Of a DNA stretch of 64,000 nucleotides, positions 24,625 to 37,569 are shown piece by piece. A program made the translations under genes and the position numbers. The stretch comes from Liolophura sinensis (lineage: Eukaryota > Mollusca > Polyplacophora > Chitonida > Chitonidae): positions 21,673,764 to 21,737,763 of the forward strand of contig NC_088306.1 of assembly GCF_032854445.1 (NCBI RefSeq), written 5' to 3'. The notes under the pieces were generated by a model that saw nothing but the letters and a program-made list of their open reading frames with translations, had not been told where the DNA came from and searched no databases. Position 1 is the stretch's first letter. Each line of letters begins with the position of its first letter.

Positions 24625-24745
24625 TTCAGTTAGAATAAAACCCTAACTGAGGTAAACTGACAAGAGGCTGTATTTCACCGGTTACGTGTGAACATTTGCC
24701 AAGTATCACTGTGGTTACTGCTTTGGTTTTACTCTCTATCCTGTA
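24625..24745 (-). repeat. dispersed repeat B copy
   Basis: GTTAGAATAAAACCCTAACT, GAGGTAAACTGACAAGAGGC, CACCGGTTACGTGTGAACAT, GGTTTTACTCTCTATCC: reverse complement of the 5' half of the family. Confidence 0.8.
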
Positions 24746-24811
24746 AGCCTTTATACCCTGTAAGTCTTTTATTATTTCGCGTTCCTACATACAACATGAT
24801 GAAACCATTCA

Positions 24812-25158
24812 TGTGGCTGAGAGCGTTAGCGTGCCAGCGCGGTGAAATTAACCAGGAGCCTCTCATCAATGTTGAAGTTCAGCTCATGCAGGCTTCCTCT
24901 CCGGCTGTACATGATAAAGGCTGTCGGCAACCTGGGGCCGCTTTCTCAAAACGGCGTACGACATTTATTTATCGTACATTTGTCGTACGATATTTTGTAC
25001 GTCACTGTTAAGGTCGTACAGAGTGGCCCATGGATGCGGATGGTCGCAGGTTTGTTCCGGGCTCTGCCCGGTTTCCTCCCACCACAATGCCGGCCGCAGT
25101 CGTATAAGTGAAATATTCTTGAGTACACCAATCAAATAAATACATAAATAAATAAACC
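24812..25158 (+). mobile_element. SINE-A interrupted by a small MITE
   Basis: The 5' half (24812-24934; TTAGCGTGCCAGCGC, AGCTCATGCAGGCTTCCTCT, GGCAACCTG) and the 3' half (25036-25158; GCGGATGGTCGCAGG, GGTTTCCTCCCACCACAATG, TATTCTTGAGTACACC) are one SINE split by about 100 bp of unrelated sequence. Confidence 0.85.
24935..25035. mobile_element. MITE-F nested in SINE-A
   Basis: The insert begins GGGCCGCTTTCTCAAAACGG and ends AGAGTGGCCC; the termini are imperfect inverted repeats. It contains several CGTACGA/TCGTACG palindromes. No target duplication was found. Confidence 0.7.
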
Positions 25159-25319
25159 ATTCAGAATAAAGCTTCTTTGGGCCTTACGGAGCCCATGTAC
25201 ATAATACATTTAAATGGCTAATCATGGTGTTAAATCAGATACCGTATGTTACATAGATACCATATATACGGTAGATACCATATATACTGTATATACCATA
25301 TGTATCTAAAATACTACGG

Positions 25320-25385
25320 TGTATAAAGAGTAAAACGAGAGCAACTATGACAATGTGGTATAATTCACAAATACTTGAAGTTCCC
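25320..25385 (+). repeat. dispersed repeat B fragment
   Basis: TAAAGAGTAAAACGAGAGCA and ATGTGGTATAATTCACAAAT resemble the 5' end of the family; diverged. Confidence 0.45.
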
Positions 25386-25818
25386 CTGTTGATGTTGTAA
25401 CATATTGCCTTAACAGTTTGGGTATATAGCCCGTGGGGTGCGGACAGCACCTTTACTGGGTTAATCCGAATGTTGTGGTAAACTCAGTCCTGGGGGTCCG
25501 ACTCTCTGTTGAGCAACACAGGAAAGGTAAGGCATGTTACCAAACCAAATACGTTGTACGATGCAAGATGCACGCATAAGGAATCTGTAGTTCTAATCCT
25601 GCATGGTTTGGGCAGGTATATAGAAGTATATACAAACTTTGATGGATATAATAGAGTCAGCAGACAGTTCACATGGTACTATTACAGTTTGGACATTGAC
25701 TGAAATAAGCATACTGTGCTTACTGTAATAACTGAGACATAGGCACATCCATGTCTACATGTAGCTGTGGCGTATATGTGGATCTGAACTCTCTATCGCA
25801 TCCCCGCCTATATACTCC

Positions 25819-25848
25819 GAGTGTGATAGTTGGTGAATGGTCACGCTG
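25819..25848 (+). repeat. dispersed repeat B fragment at the array edge
   Basis: GTGTGATAGTTGGTGAATGG, then TCAC: identical in type to 38190-38215, directly before the 12-bp minisatellite. Confidence 0.55.
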
Positions 25849-26170
25849 TCATACAATGTCATATACAACGTCTTACACAATAACATATGCAATGCCATAT
25901 GCGATGTCAGATACAATGTCATATTCATATACAATCTCATATACAACGTCTTTTACAGTCTTATATACACTGCCATATGCAATGTTAGATACAACTTATA
26001 CAATCTAATATACAATGCCATATGCAACGTCATATGCAATGTTAGATATAATGTCAGATACAATGCCAGACACAATGTCATGTACAATGCTATATACAAT
26101 CTCATATACAACGTCTTATACAGCCTTATATGCAATGTTAGATTCAACTTGTACAATCTCATATACAAAA
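25846..26170. repeat. 12-bp minisatellite, array 1
   Basis: Units of type TCATATACAATG, CCATATGCAATG, TTAGATACAATG and TCAGATACAATG follow each other with substitutions and a few shorter units. Because 12 is a multiple of three, long frames stay open on both strands and would encode 4-residue repeats; coding is not supported. Confidence 0.9.
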
Positions 26171-26255
26171 CGGACATACCTTACATCAAACAGAGCAACT
26201 ATATTTATTGACTAAAAATCAAACTACATTCAGAATCCATCTCATAATGACTGAT

Positions 26256-26546
26256 TCCATATGCCATATGCAATGTTAGATACAATGTTAGATACAATGT
26301 CATATGCAATGTTAGATACAATGTTAGATACAATGTCAGATACAATGTCAGACACAATGTCATGTACAATGCCATATACAATCTCATATACAATGCCATA
26401 TGCAATGCCAGATACAAATTCAGATACAATGCCATGTACAACCTCACATACAACGCCTTATACAATCTCATATACAATGCCATATACAATCTCAGATACA
26501 ATGCCAGATACAATGTCATGTACAATGTCATATTCATATATTTGGT
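26256..26546. repeat. 12-bp minisatellite, array 2
   Basis: Same 12-bp unit as 25846-26170 after an 85-bp non-repetitive gap, with TTAGATACAATG and TCAGACACAATG variants. Confidence 0.9.
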
Positions 26547-26664
26547 CATAAGTTGGATATCCCACTGAGACATGCGCAGCCGTTACAACACAACATTGCA
26601 CCGTCACTGCTTTTTATTTCTTTCATTGATCACTCAGGTATATAACGCGATCACTGAAGACTGA

Positions 26665-26880
26665 TAATAGTTCGTGGTCTGTAAGAGGTGTCCTTTGTCT
26701 TTAACCAAAGGTGATTGCCATTATGAATGTGTGTCCAAAACACAGTCAAAAGTCTTAAGCGATATATAGAAATATCGATGCACAAATTTTCAAGTTGGCC
26801 TTTTTGATTATAAATATACTTAGACACTTCATTTGTTCTAACCAGAATCTGGCTATTAAATCTAAACTCTGTCACCCTAA
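26665..26880 (+). repeat. dispersed repeat I, left member of a diverged pair
   Basis: CCTTTGTCTTTAACC, TGTGTCCAAAACACAGTC, AGACTTAAGC-type and AATCTGGCTATTAAATCT match 27187-27412 in the same order. Confidence 0.6.
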
Positions 26881-26885
26881 AAAGC

Positions 26886-27111
26886 AATCTGTTGATTTTA
26901 ACAGAAAGTCTGAGTGATGCTAGAATGTAGTCTGTTATTATAACATAATATTCTAACATATTCAACACAATATCCTGTAGCCTAATACAATCTTTATGTT
27001 GAAATAATAGAATATGTGTGTTATATTTAACAGAACAATCTGCTGCAATAGCAGAATACATTCTGTCATCACTCAGATATAAGACTTTCCGTTAAAATTA
27101 ACAGAGTAATT
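26886..27111. mobile_element. MITE-D copy 3
   Basis: AATCTGTTGATTTTAACAGA at the left and GTTAAAATTAACAGAGTAAT at the right, internal CTGAGTGATGCTAGAATGTA arm mirrored by ACATTCTGTCATCACTCAG. It lies between the two members of repeat I. Confidence 0.85.
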
Positions 27112-27186
27112 TTTGGATTGTGTAAACATTGGATAGGACCTGTCTTTTGTTACTCACACTGATGGCGGAAACAGCATTGGTTAAGG

Positions 27187-27412
27187 TTCGTGTTTTAGAT
27201 AAAGTAACTATATGGACTATCCTTTGATTTAACCCTACAGATGCTTATCCTAATTAATGTGTCTCCAAGACACAGTTTGGAGACTTAAGCTGAAAGAGGA
27301 AATATCGTTGCAATCTGACAATCTCTTTACATCGGGGAATCAAATGGGTCATTTTACTTATATCTGGACACTTCCCTTCTTCTAAAAAGAATCTGGCCAT
27401 TAAATCTGTGAT
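27187..27412 (+). repeat. dispersed repeat I, right member
   Basis: CCTTTGATTTAACCC, TGTGTCTCCAAGACACAGTT, GGAAATATCGTTGC, AATCTGGCCATTAAATCTG. Confidence 0.6.
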
Positions 27413-28189
27413 TACATGTACATAAAACGGTGGGCTACCCGTTCCTGTGGCATGTAGGTATATTTAAGCCCTTCTCCCAAATCTCACCCATCCCCCTCCC
27501 TTCCTATATATACCCCTGGGGCAATACTTATCGAACCCACGCACCGTCGCTATCTCGGATTACTCTTCCAAGCTTCCTTCGCCTACAATGCAGCCCGTTG
27601 TACAATGGTCAGGCCTTTTCCCGGTGGACCATTCTTTTGTAGATAGCCTATGATTAATTACCTCAAAGATACTGGTCACTTACTTACGGTCAGTTAAAGT
27701 TAGAGCGAGAGGAGTGACCAATGTTACGTCATGTCGCCTATTGTTAAGTGATTTAGCATTGTTATAAGGGGCAGCTGGCCATACGCCGACGAGAGCTGAA
27801 CATTGTTCCCGTCTCACGCGCCCGCACGCGACAAGATTCTTCGCGAAGTCTTCCTTTCATCACGTGATCTTGAGATAAGTTAAGTCCCTTGCAATTAGGA
27901 GAGGAACATGAGAGAGAACGGACTTGTTGTTTGCTTTTCCAATTAAATCCCTCTTAGCCTAAATGGACAGTGTTTTCTTTTTCGATTATCCGACAGCAAT
28001 GACAAGATCAGTATCGTTTTGGGTAATTGGTGCAGATTAAATGTCCATTATTGGCTGAAGAATTGACGTAAAGCAATCGACACACAAAACTAAATATACT
28101 ATTTAAAAAAAAAGTAGGGAGAAATTCCAGTTCGTGTTAATATTTCTCGAAAGTGCAATTGTGTTAGTAATAAGAATATACGTTTTGAG
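27413..28189. other. intergenic, possible regulatory patch
   Basis: 27715-27890 is GC-richer, with ACGTCATGTCGC, CTCACGCGCCCGCACGCG, a CACGTG E-box and an AGATAAG GATA-type site. No coding frame. Function is inferred from composition only. Confidence 0.3.
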
Positions 28190-28202
28190 TCTTCACGACG
28201 GG

Positions 28203-28350
28203 CGCTGGAAAGGTTTCGCAACAACCTGCGGATGGTCGTTGATTTTCCCCAGACATTGAGCGGTTTCCTCCCACCACAATGCTGGCTGCTGTCATATGAG
28301 TGAAATATTCTTGAGTACGGCGTAAAACACCAGTCGAATAAATAAAAAAA
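28203..28350 (+). mobile_element. SINE-A, 5'-truncated, with 13-bp target-site duplication
   Basis: TCTTCACGACGGG at 28190-28202 recurs at 28351-28363. The element between runs from the GGAAAGGTTTCGCAACAACC region to TTGAGTACGGCGTAAAACAC and an A-rich tail. Confidence 0.93.
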
Positions 28351-28507
28351 TCTTCACGACGGGTCATGATACAATAGCATAACAATACAGCGCAACATCA
28401 TTCAGTTGAAAGGAACAGACGTTTTGCGTAATATGGTTTAAGCTTACTATTAGCATTTATAAATCACGTATAAATCTTGTTCGTAATTAGTCGGAGGTCT
28501 CAGAGTT

Positions 28508-28522
28508 TATATATATATATAT

Positions 28523-28607
<85 letters not shown>
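28508..28607. repeat. (TA)n tract
   Basis: About 100 bp of alternating TA with one TCAA interruption near the left end. Open frames inside it are meaningless. Confidence 0.95.
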
Positions 28608-28609
<2 letters not shown>

Positions 28610-30659
28610 TTATTTTTAAATCGCTTTCTGAATTACAGGCCGTGAGAATGATTTATCTTGGGACAGACGTGGTCGTTGGTTTCAATTGTAATTGGAACAT
28701 TTCTCCAAACTTTCTATCACGAAGGTTAGCCTCGTCTCCTGTCAGAGGAAATAATTTATGACAGAACAGTTCAGATTGAATAATTTCCTGAAAAATTCGT
28801 GCCGAAGGGCAAATATTACAAAGTTCAGATGTTAGATGTTATTAGCGCCATAATTTTTTAAACAGGCCAATCTAAACGATAACTATAGTTTTCCAGAAGA
28901 AGAATTTGTCAGCAGTTTGCTATAAATCTTGTAGGACGAAGTCTTGTAATCTAATGCATGGAATCGGTCAAGTAGTCCAACGGATTATTTAGTGTAGCAA
29001 AGATGGCAAAACTCAAATTTCACGTTCATTGTTCCCTGCCGTATATAAAACCCCAACTTTACTACACATATTTTGGGCAAATAAAGGCGAAATTTTCATT
29101 TTATTTAATGACATATTGTGGAAAGAAATTTCTGAACTTATCAAAGTGGTATAGAACAAAACTTGGCGAATAGAGCATCCATCTCGGTCCTCAACCTTCA
29201 CAAACTGATACTGTTATCTTTTGATAAATCAAACATGAATACCGCTTGCATCCTATTAGATACTTATGCCCCATAAGACTGGTAATGACCTTTTTTCAGT
29301 CAGAATTATTTTTTAGTACAACACCTGTTAAGTGTTAAAACATATGATGATGTAGGTCTGACCTGAATGTCAACAGTTGTGGAGCAGGACCATCTCAGGT
29401 AAGAATCGGACAATTAAACTTAGATTTAGTGCATTACAACAGGTAATAAAAAAATCGTTGGCTTGAACTGATTTGCACACAGTTTTGCCGCTTGCCACCT
29501 GGTCTTGTTATGCGCATGGGGAAAACGGCTGGTTGGTTTGAGTTCCGGGGTTTCGGTCATGCTCAGGGGATTGAGTGTTTGAAGAAACGGCATACCGTCA
29601 AAGAGGACAAATCTTTACTCGAATCCTCACTTCAACCAGCTATTCAGGAATTAAAGCCCTTGTAATTAAGTAATATTGTTCCCAGTGAGGTTTAATGGAA
29701 CAAGAGTGTAGCCTTGCGTAACTGAAGTGCTTGCTTCTCCTTTCCTAACTTTTTGTCGGATGCTAGTGTTGATAGTGCAACAATCGCGAACGGTAAGTAT
29801 TTGGGAGACAAAAGCGCCCGATGGCTGCAGACAGGTGTTGCGTCATTGGTTAGATCCGTGCGCTCGTGATAGAGACCTCGCGCGAGAAGCCTTACGTCAT
29901 GCGCGCGCTTCACTCACGCATGCGTGACGGTGTAGAGTTCCATCTGTCCTTGCGGCTTCGCTTTCATCTCATGCACCGTCTTTTCGGACGTTTCCTACAG
30001 ACAATCGCTTACGTAAGCCGACAATATGAAATCGCAATTCGGTGCAGCGAGAATCGCTTTGCCCTGTTGTAAAAATTAGTCCGGCATTGCGTCACAAACC
30101 CTGATTATGATAGATGCGTCCTCAAACCAACAAAGGCAGCTACTTTCCACGCGAACTCTTGACAAGAAAGAGCAAACAAAGCTGATTAGAAAACATACTT
30201 AATCCGTCTGTTTCTCTAATCGTTCGCCTCAAGATGACTGTAAATGACAACAAATCGCTAAGCAGGGCTAATATACGCTTGGGTATAGGTCTGGGTGGAG
30301 GTGGGGATCCGGGTGAGGTGGAAGAGGGTGGGTAAGGGGTGAGACAATGTATGGTGAGGTGGTAAATGGGAGTGATTGGGGTGGAGGAATGTAAGCGATG
30401 GGAGGTTTGATCACACCCCAAACTCAAATCTTAATCACTAAAAAACAGGGACAGGTTGTAAATATTTCCTCTGCGAAAACGAAACCAGCTTTCCCCTTAT
30501 ATGAGGTTTCGGTGAATGTTTGTTAGTGTAGACAAAAGTCTCCTCTCCGCTGTAATCACGAAACCCCTCTTTTTTAATTATGTGAAAGATTTTGCATAAA
30601 TGGACTTCAATAAAATATTCATAACAATCAGGAAATAATGAATGCACTAAAAGACTCCA
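28608..30659. other. intergenic, possible promoter-like patch
   Basis: 29815-29950 is GC/CpG-rich with TTACGTCATGCGCGCGC and the palindrome-centred TCACGCATGCGTGACGG. No splice or coding feature could be tied to it. Confidence 0.3.
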
Positions 30660-30782
30660 GCATGGAGTAACACCAGAGCAGGGACAATTGTGTGATAGTT
30701 CGCAAATCGTCGTACCTAACCGATGCAATGCGACCTCTTGTCAACTTAGCTCAGTTATACGGATTTATTCTAACTGATTCTA
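30660..30782 (+). repeat. dispersed repeat B copy
   Basis: GGAGTAACACCAGAGCAGGG, GTGTGATAGTTCGCAAATCG, CTCTTGTCAACTTAGCTCAG; abuts a SINE-A. Confidence 0.75.
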
Positions 30783-30783
30783 A

Positions 30784-30937
30784 ACCCACGACCATCCGCA
30801 AGTTGCTGGAAGGCCTTCCCCTATCGGAGAAGAAGTCAGTATGAGCTGGATTGAACTCACAGCAACCGCCTTGGAGGGAGGTTCCCTGGTTATTGGGCTG
30901 TGCTGGGTCGCTTAGCCCCTCGGCCAAGGAGGCCCTG
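30784..30937 (-). mobile_element. SINE-A, 5' half
   Basis: ACCCACGACCATCCGCAAGT, GAAGTCAGTATGAGCTGGAT, TGAACTCACAGCAACCGCC, CTCGGCCAAGGAGGCCC (tRNA-like head). Confidence 0.8.
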
Positions 30938-31850
30938 TTAGAATAAAGTATTTTACTGGCAGAGCTGAGATGAACGAGACCCGATTTCACTGGTTATGTG
31001 TTATCTTTTGCAAACTATAACGTTATAAAAAAAAAAACAATATTGTTTCTGATCTGTAAATGTGCGTCCACCGCGTTTTTGCCGTTACATATTTTGAATC
31101 AATTTTTCGCTGTTGTAAGAATTGCGCCACATTGCACAGTTCCCATCGTCATCTGTTGTGAGTTGAAACGATTACGTGATTATTGTGCTGGCATTGCAGA
31201 CGAAACCTTAACGCGGGGATTAAATATAAGAGAAGTTATTAACAATAGGATTAAGGCGTCTTTATTTTATTAAACCATTTGTAATCAGACTTTTTTCTTG
31301 CTTTGCGATGATAGTTTCAAATAGCGAACATGGCTACCCCTTGTTAATGACCACAAGTGATGCTTGCTTCTGTGGTGTCTGTATGTATTCCCGATCACGT
31401 CTGAGGGCACTGTCAGTCGATGGTAACCACTTTGTCTGCTGAGACACACCCTTGCTCCCTCTCTCTCTCTGTCCTTGTTGATTTTGTTAAACAAACACCA
31501 CCTTGCATGGTCACGCCGTTGGTAAATCTCTGAAGGGGTTGTTAAAATATTGATATACGATCATACATGCAAAGAGCAAATCACTTCAATCAGGGTCTTG
31601 GGAATAGATTTATGTTTCTATGTTATGGTACCAGCACTAGTGTATTTTTGTAATTTCATTTTATGCACATAAATGTAATGATCGCATTCAGGTGTATCGT
31701 GAAATTTAATGAAGTACATGCAGGCCTTGCTGGCTAATTTAACAACTTATGGTCTACCATGTATATTTGAAAGACTACTTATATTCTACCATGTATATTT
31801 GGATACTGTTTAAATTATTTAAACCTGGCGTCTGTCCGATATAAATGAAG
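30938..31850. other. intergenic, no gene recognised
   Basis: Only a short local duplication (CTACCATGTATATTTG at about 31752 and 31787). No gene recognised. Confidence 0.4.
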
Positions 31851-31935
31851 TTCTTATTTCGCACTTCATATATGCTTTCTAAGTTCTTTGATGGGTTGTG
31901 TTGAATGTTGTGTTGGAAACTGGTTGACAACTATT
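31851..31935 (+). repeat. dispersed repeat C fragment
   Basis: TTATTTCGCACTTCATATAT, TAAGTTCTTTGATGGGTTGT, TGTTGGAAACTGG. Followed by a local duplication of TATTCTGCGAGTATGTCTG. Confidence 0.7.
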
Positions 31936-32107
31936 CTGCGAGTATGTCTGTACTATTCTACGAGTATGTCTGCCCTAGATTCTCGCTAACTAATTTGTCC
32001 ATCATATCTTGTCTTTCAATTTCAGCGTAAAAAAAATCACAAGACAATATATATATATATATAATACCAACAAATACAGTTCGGTAATAACTTGGTATGT
32101 AATAACC

Positions 32108-32215
32108 ATCATCACTGGAAACTGCTGACAACTGCTATTGGCAAGAAAATCATTCGTAATGTCTTACTTTATACTTTCTTAGTTCATTGCTTGTTTTGTT
32201 TGTGTTGAGCGTTGT

Positions 32216-32218
<3 letters not shown>
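32108..32218 (+). repeat. dispersed repeat C fragment
   Basis: ATCATCACTGGAAACTGCTG, TTACTTTATACTTTCTTAGT, GTGTTGAGCGTTGTATTG; runs into the (TA)n tract. Confidence 0.65.
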
Positions 32219-34240
<2,022 letters not shown>

Positions 34241-34325
34241 TAATGGCTATATAAAAGCTTGGCGTGCAGTGCAATCTGTTATGTAGTCACGCCCAATGGT
34301 GCACTGATTGACACGAATTTTAGAT

Positions 34326-34390
34326 TTTACTTATTTATTTACTTATTTAGTGTTTTACACCGTATACATATGGAAGAATATTGCCTTTTA
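34326..34390 (-). mobile_element. SINE-A tail remnant
   Basis: ACTTATTTATTTACTTATTT then AGTGTTTTACACCGTATAC: reverse complement of the family 3' end. Confidence 0.55.
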
Positions 34391-34454
34391 GAAGCTTGCC
34401 GATAATGGAATGATTTTCGTTAATTCCACAGGCTTTAATTTATTTACTTCACTG

Positions 34455-34455
<1 letters not shown>

Positions 34456-34532
<77 letters not shown>
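34456..34532. repeat. (TA)n tract at SINE tail
   Basis: About 77 bp of TA occupy the place of the (AAAT)n tail of the following minus-strand SINE. Confidence 0.95.
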
Positions 34533-34535
<3 letters not shown>

Positions 34536-34725
34536 TGGTGTTTTACGCCGTACTCGAGTATTATACTTATACGACGGCGGCCAGCATTATGGTGGGAGGA
34601 AACCAGATTGCTGGCAAACCTTCCCACGACCATCCGCAGGTTGATGCCAGACCTTCCCAGGTACGACCGGAAAGAAGCACAAGCTGGATTTGAACTCACA
34701 ACGACCGCATTGGTGGGAGGTTCTT
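34533..34725 (-). mobile_element. SINE-A, nearly complete, with internal duplication
   Basis: GATTGGTGTTTTACGCCGTA, ACGACGGCGGCCAGCATTAT, CACGACCATCCGCAGGTTGA, TGGATTTGAACTCACAACGA. The CTTCCCA segment occurs on both sides of the CACGACCATCC motif, so a short part is duplicated. Confidence 0.85.
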
Positions 34726-35074
34726 ATACGATCGTGTCCATTTTTATGGGTGGAGGAAGCCGGAGTTCGCGGTGTAAATCACCGACCTGTGGCAAGTTAC
34801 TACCGAACTGTTTTACGTGTTACACACTGATATGTGCACCATATTAGTTGAAGACAAGTGTATAGTCTTTTCCCAAGGTTAGACGAGCGTGGGAGTTTAT
34901 CATCACCAATACCCAAGGAAAAAGTGAAAGCTGAGTAATGTTCAACTCAACTGCTCAAGGTCGGGATTGAGTCTGTACCCTGTGTTACCTTGAGTTTTAC
35001 TTTGTCTGTTTCCCTCCGTGAACACAAAAATTTGACTGTCGTCATAAAGGTATAGTATAAAAGTTAAAAAATTA

Positions 35075-35228
35075 AACTTATTTATTTGATTTATATGCGG
35101 AGGAGGAAACTAGAGTGCCCATACCAAATCTCCAATTTTCGCAGGCAAAATAGCGAGAGGTGGATTTGAACACACGATTTCTTTGGTCAAGGGCCTGATG
35201 GTCGCAGAACGCCATCGCTTTAACCATG
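35075..35228 (-). mobile_element. SINE-like element with different tRNA-type head
   Basis: Begins with a TTATTTATTTGATTTATATG tail and GAGGAGGAAACTAGAG; the minus-strand head has GTGTTCAAATCCACC, a degraded B box. Confidence 0.5.
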
Positions 35229-35394
35229 TTTTGCAGATATCATATGTCAGATATACAGAGAAGTGTCGTTTCATTCGCTGAGTTTATTTGCATTTTTTTT
35301 CTTTCTAGTGACTCTCTTCACTCTTACCTCATCCTACCAGTCTGATGCATAATTATATGTATTTATAATGTCCTAATACCACAGGTTATATACC

Positions 35395-35690
35395 TACGCA
35401 TCGTATATCCAGATTGTGCGTTAGTGAGTGCTTGGGGCTTTGGGAATCCTTAGAGTGCATATATTGTGCCTCCTTGTTGCAAGAGGGATTTCCACGGCTC
35501 TTTTATCTAGTGCTGCTTCACTGAAACGCCTTACCGAAGGCAAGTAGAGCGCCCCGTCCAAGCCACCATACTGATACGGGTCAACCAATAGTTGCACTAA
35601 TCGTGAGCATGCAATTTTTGCTCTGAAAGCAAGTCATATAACAGACGAACAGACAGACAGATAGGCAAACATATGCAAATTAATAGGCTT
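35395..35690 (+). mobile_element. second SINE-like repeat copy
   Basis: TTTGGGAATCCTTAGAGTGC, ATATTGTGCCTCCTTGTTGC, GACGCC-type ACGCCTTACCGAAGGCAAGT. Shares the CCTTAGRGTG and TGTGCCTCCTT blocks with 10068-10255. Confidence 0.5.
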
Positions 35691-35914
35691 GATTCCGCTT
35701 TCGCGGAAGCTTGACATAACTATGATCTGACAATAAAGGCTACTATATATATTGGTACCATTAATTTATCTCCTTGTCGAATTGGTCCATCCATTATCAT
35801 GAGTGCTCACAGCGAAATCTGTTGAGCAAATCCATTGTTTTCTTTCGGTTTGCTTACCACACAGAAATTTAAAGTTTTAAACTTGTGTCATCTAAAACCA
35901 GTACTTGTTTATAT

Positions 35915-36056
35915 GATTGGAGGACTCAAGAACATTTCATTTTTACCACAGCGGCCAGCATTACGGTGGAGGGAAACCGAGCAGAGCCTGGGGGAGGGGG
36001 GAGGAGGGGGGGGGGGAGGACCTACGACCATCTGCTGGTGTGTCTGGTAGACCCTA
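35915..36056 (-). mobile_element. SINE-A fragment with G-rich expansion
   Basis: GACTCAAGAACATTTCATTT, GCGGCCAGCATTACGGTGGA, ACCTACGACCATCTGCTGG. A G-rich run at 35991-36017 with several GGGG blocks interrupts it and could form a G-quadruplex. Confidence 0.75.
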
Positions 36057-36301
36057 ATAACAGTATTTCATGGTTTCGTCATGATTAATGTTATCATTAG
36101 GCCCTGTCCTTTACTTGTGTTAACTGCTGTGGGTTCTCTTACAGGATTATCTCTTATAAATCGTCTACCTGAATCTTGTAATTATATAATTTATCTGTCA
36201 CAGTCGATATGCTGCAATATGTTGTTATACATCTCACACCTCTTATGTCAGTTTTCACGCGATGTGCTGTTTTGTAATTAGTACTCGGCCATTTACTGAA
36301 A

Positions 36302-36768
36302 TTATTATACCGGATTAAAATCATAATTATATAGTGCATTGTTCAGTCATTAGCTTGCTAAATTAGTAAAATGGGCTATTCATGGGGGTAAATGCATGGG
36401 TATAGTATACCGTGTCATTTCAAGCACTGCCGGCAGGTGAAATCCCACAACCCGGATAACCGGCCCAGATAGCACAGTTGGTAGAGCGTCTGCATCCGGA
36501 GCGGTAGATCCACGGTCAATCCTAAGTCGAGTTACACCTAAGACTTTAACAGAGGAAGAAACTGGACACAGCTTGGGGAAAACCGACGAACATCCACAGG
36601 TTGCTGCCAGATGGCCAAAGAGGAAGTCAGCACAAGGTGGACGGTGGTAAACATGGCATATATAACTGCATGATAACATAGAGTCTCTGAAATTACGTTC
36701 CATAATTAATCAATTTATTCATTTGGTTGATGTTTTACGCCGTGTGGAATAATATTTTACTTAGACGA
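36302..36768 (+). repeat. segment A (source of the inverted copy at 40976-41439)
   Basis: Read in reverse complement this 467-bp segment matches 40976-41439 with only a few single-base differences. It includes a tRNA-derived head (36461-36545: GATAGCACAGTTGGTAGAGC) and part of a SINE-A. Confidence 0.9.
36461..36660 (+). mobile_element. tRNA-derived SINE, third type
   Basis: GATAGCACAGTTGGTAGAGC and a degraded B box TCGAGTTACACC resemble a tRNA 5' half and T-arm, but no closing acceptor stem follows. The following GGTTGCTGCCAGATGG stretch resembles inverted SINE-A. Confidence 0.55.
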
Positions 36769-36948
36769 CAGCGGTCAGCATTATGGGAGAGGAAACCGGG
36801 CAGAGTTCGCAGGTTGTTGAAAATCTTTCCCACGTACGGCCAGAGAGGAAGTCAGTATGAACTGGACTCACACAGACCGTATTGTTGAGAGGCTCCTGGG
36901 TCATTGTGCTGCGCTACCACGCTAACCACCTCAGCCACAGAGACCCCT
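36716..36948 (-). mobile_element. SINE-A, nearly full length
   Basis: TTGATGTTTTACGCCGTGTG, CAGCGGTCAGCATTATGGGA, GAGGAAGTCAGTATGAACTG, CTAACCACCTCAGCCACAGA. Confidence 0.88.
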
Positions 36949-37569
36949 GTTCTATTATCAAGGTTATAATACTGGGGTGATAATCTAGAGACATATTACG
37001 AACAGTAGAAAACAAATATTTAGAATTTACATGTAAATCAACATTAATTCCCTGTTGAAGCCTATTTTAGCTCCATGAGAAAGAAATGTCAAAATTCCAT
37101 TAGTCAGTTGTAGAGCTTCGCAAAAAGTGTGATTTTATCAGTCTACTTAGGATAATGTGTTTACAATATGCTTGAATAAACACCTTGCAAACATGCGAAA
37201 GTGTTGAAGAATTACAGTAGACAGAGAATGGGCCCAGTGTGATTAAACAAGACAATCCAGCTGTTGGTAAGTGTATCTAGTAAAGGATAAATTAAATACT
37301 TGAGTGACGTACAGACCTATCTGTTCAGGGTAGGTTTGTACTTTTGAATGAACTCAGCTTCTTTAATATACATATAAAGTTAACAATAATTTTGCTAATC
37401 TGTTGGTCGCGTTTCCGAAGAGGTAAGGGGAAATCAGTATTTTACTGCTGTGTTGTTTGAAGCAAGGCCAGCCCCGCTGAATGTACGTCAGATGGGAGAT
37501 AACCGAATGCGATGTGGCGGCTATTCTTACGAAACCACACAATTATCTCCCTTTACCTTATTGCGCTAT
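36949..37569. other. intergenic, no gene recognised
   Basis: Unique sequence without coding or repeat signals that I can name. Confidence 0.4.

Noticed and set aside
25751-26645. Repeated 4-residue frames on both strands
   Set aside because: Consequence of a 12-bp minisatellite; no start context, no domain, both strands equally open.
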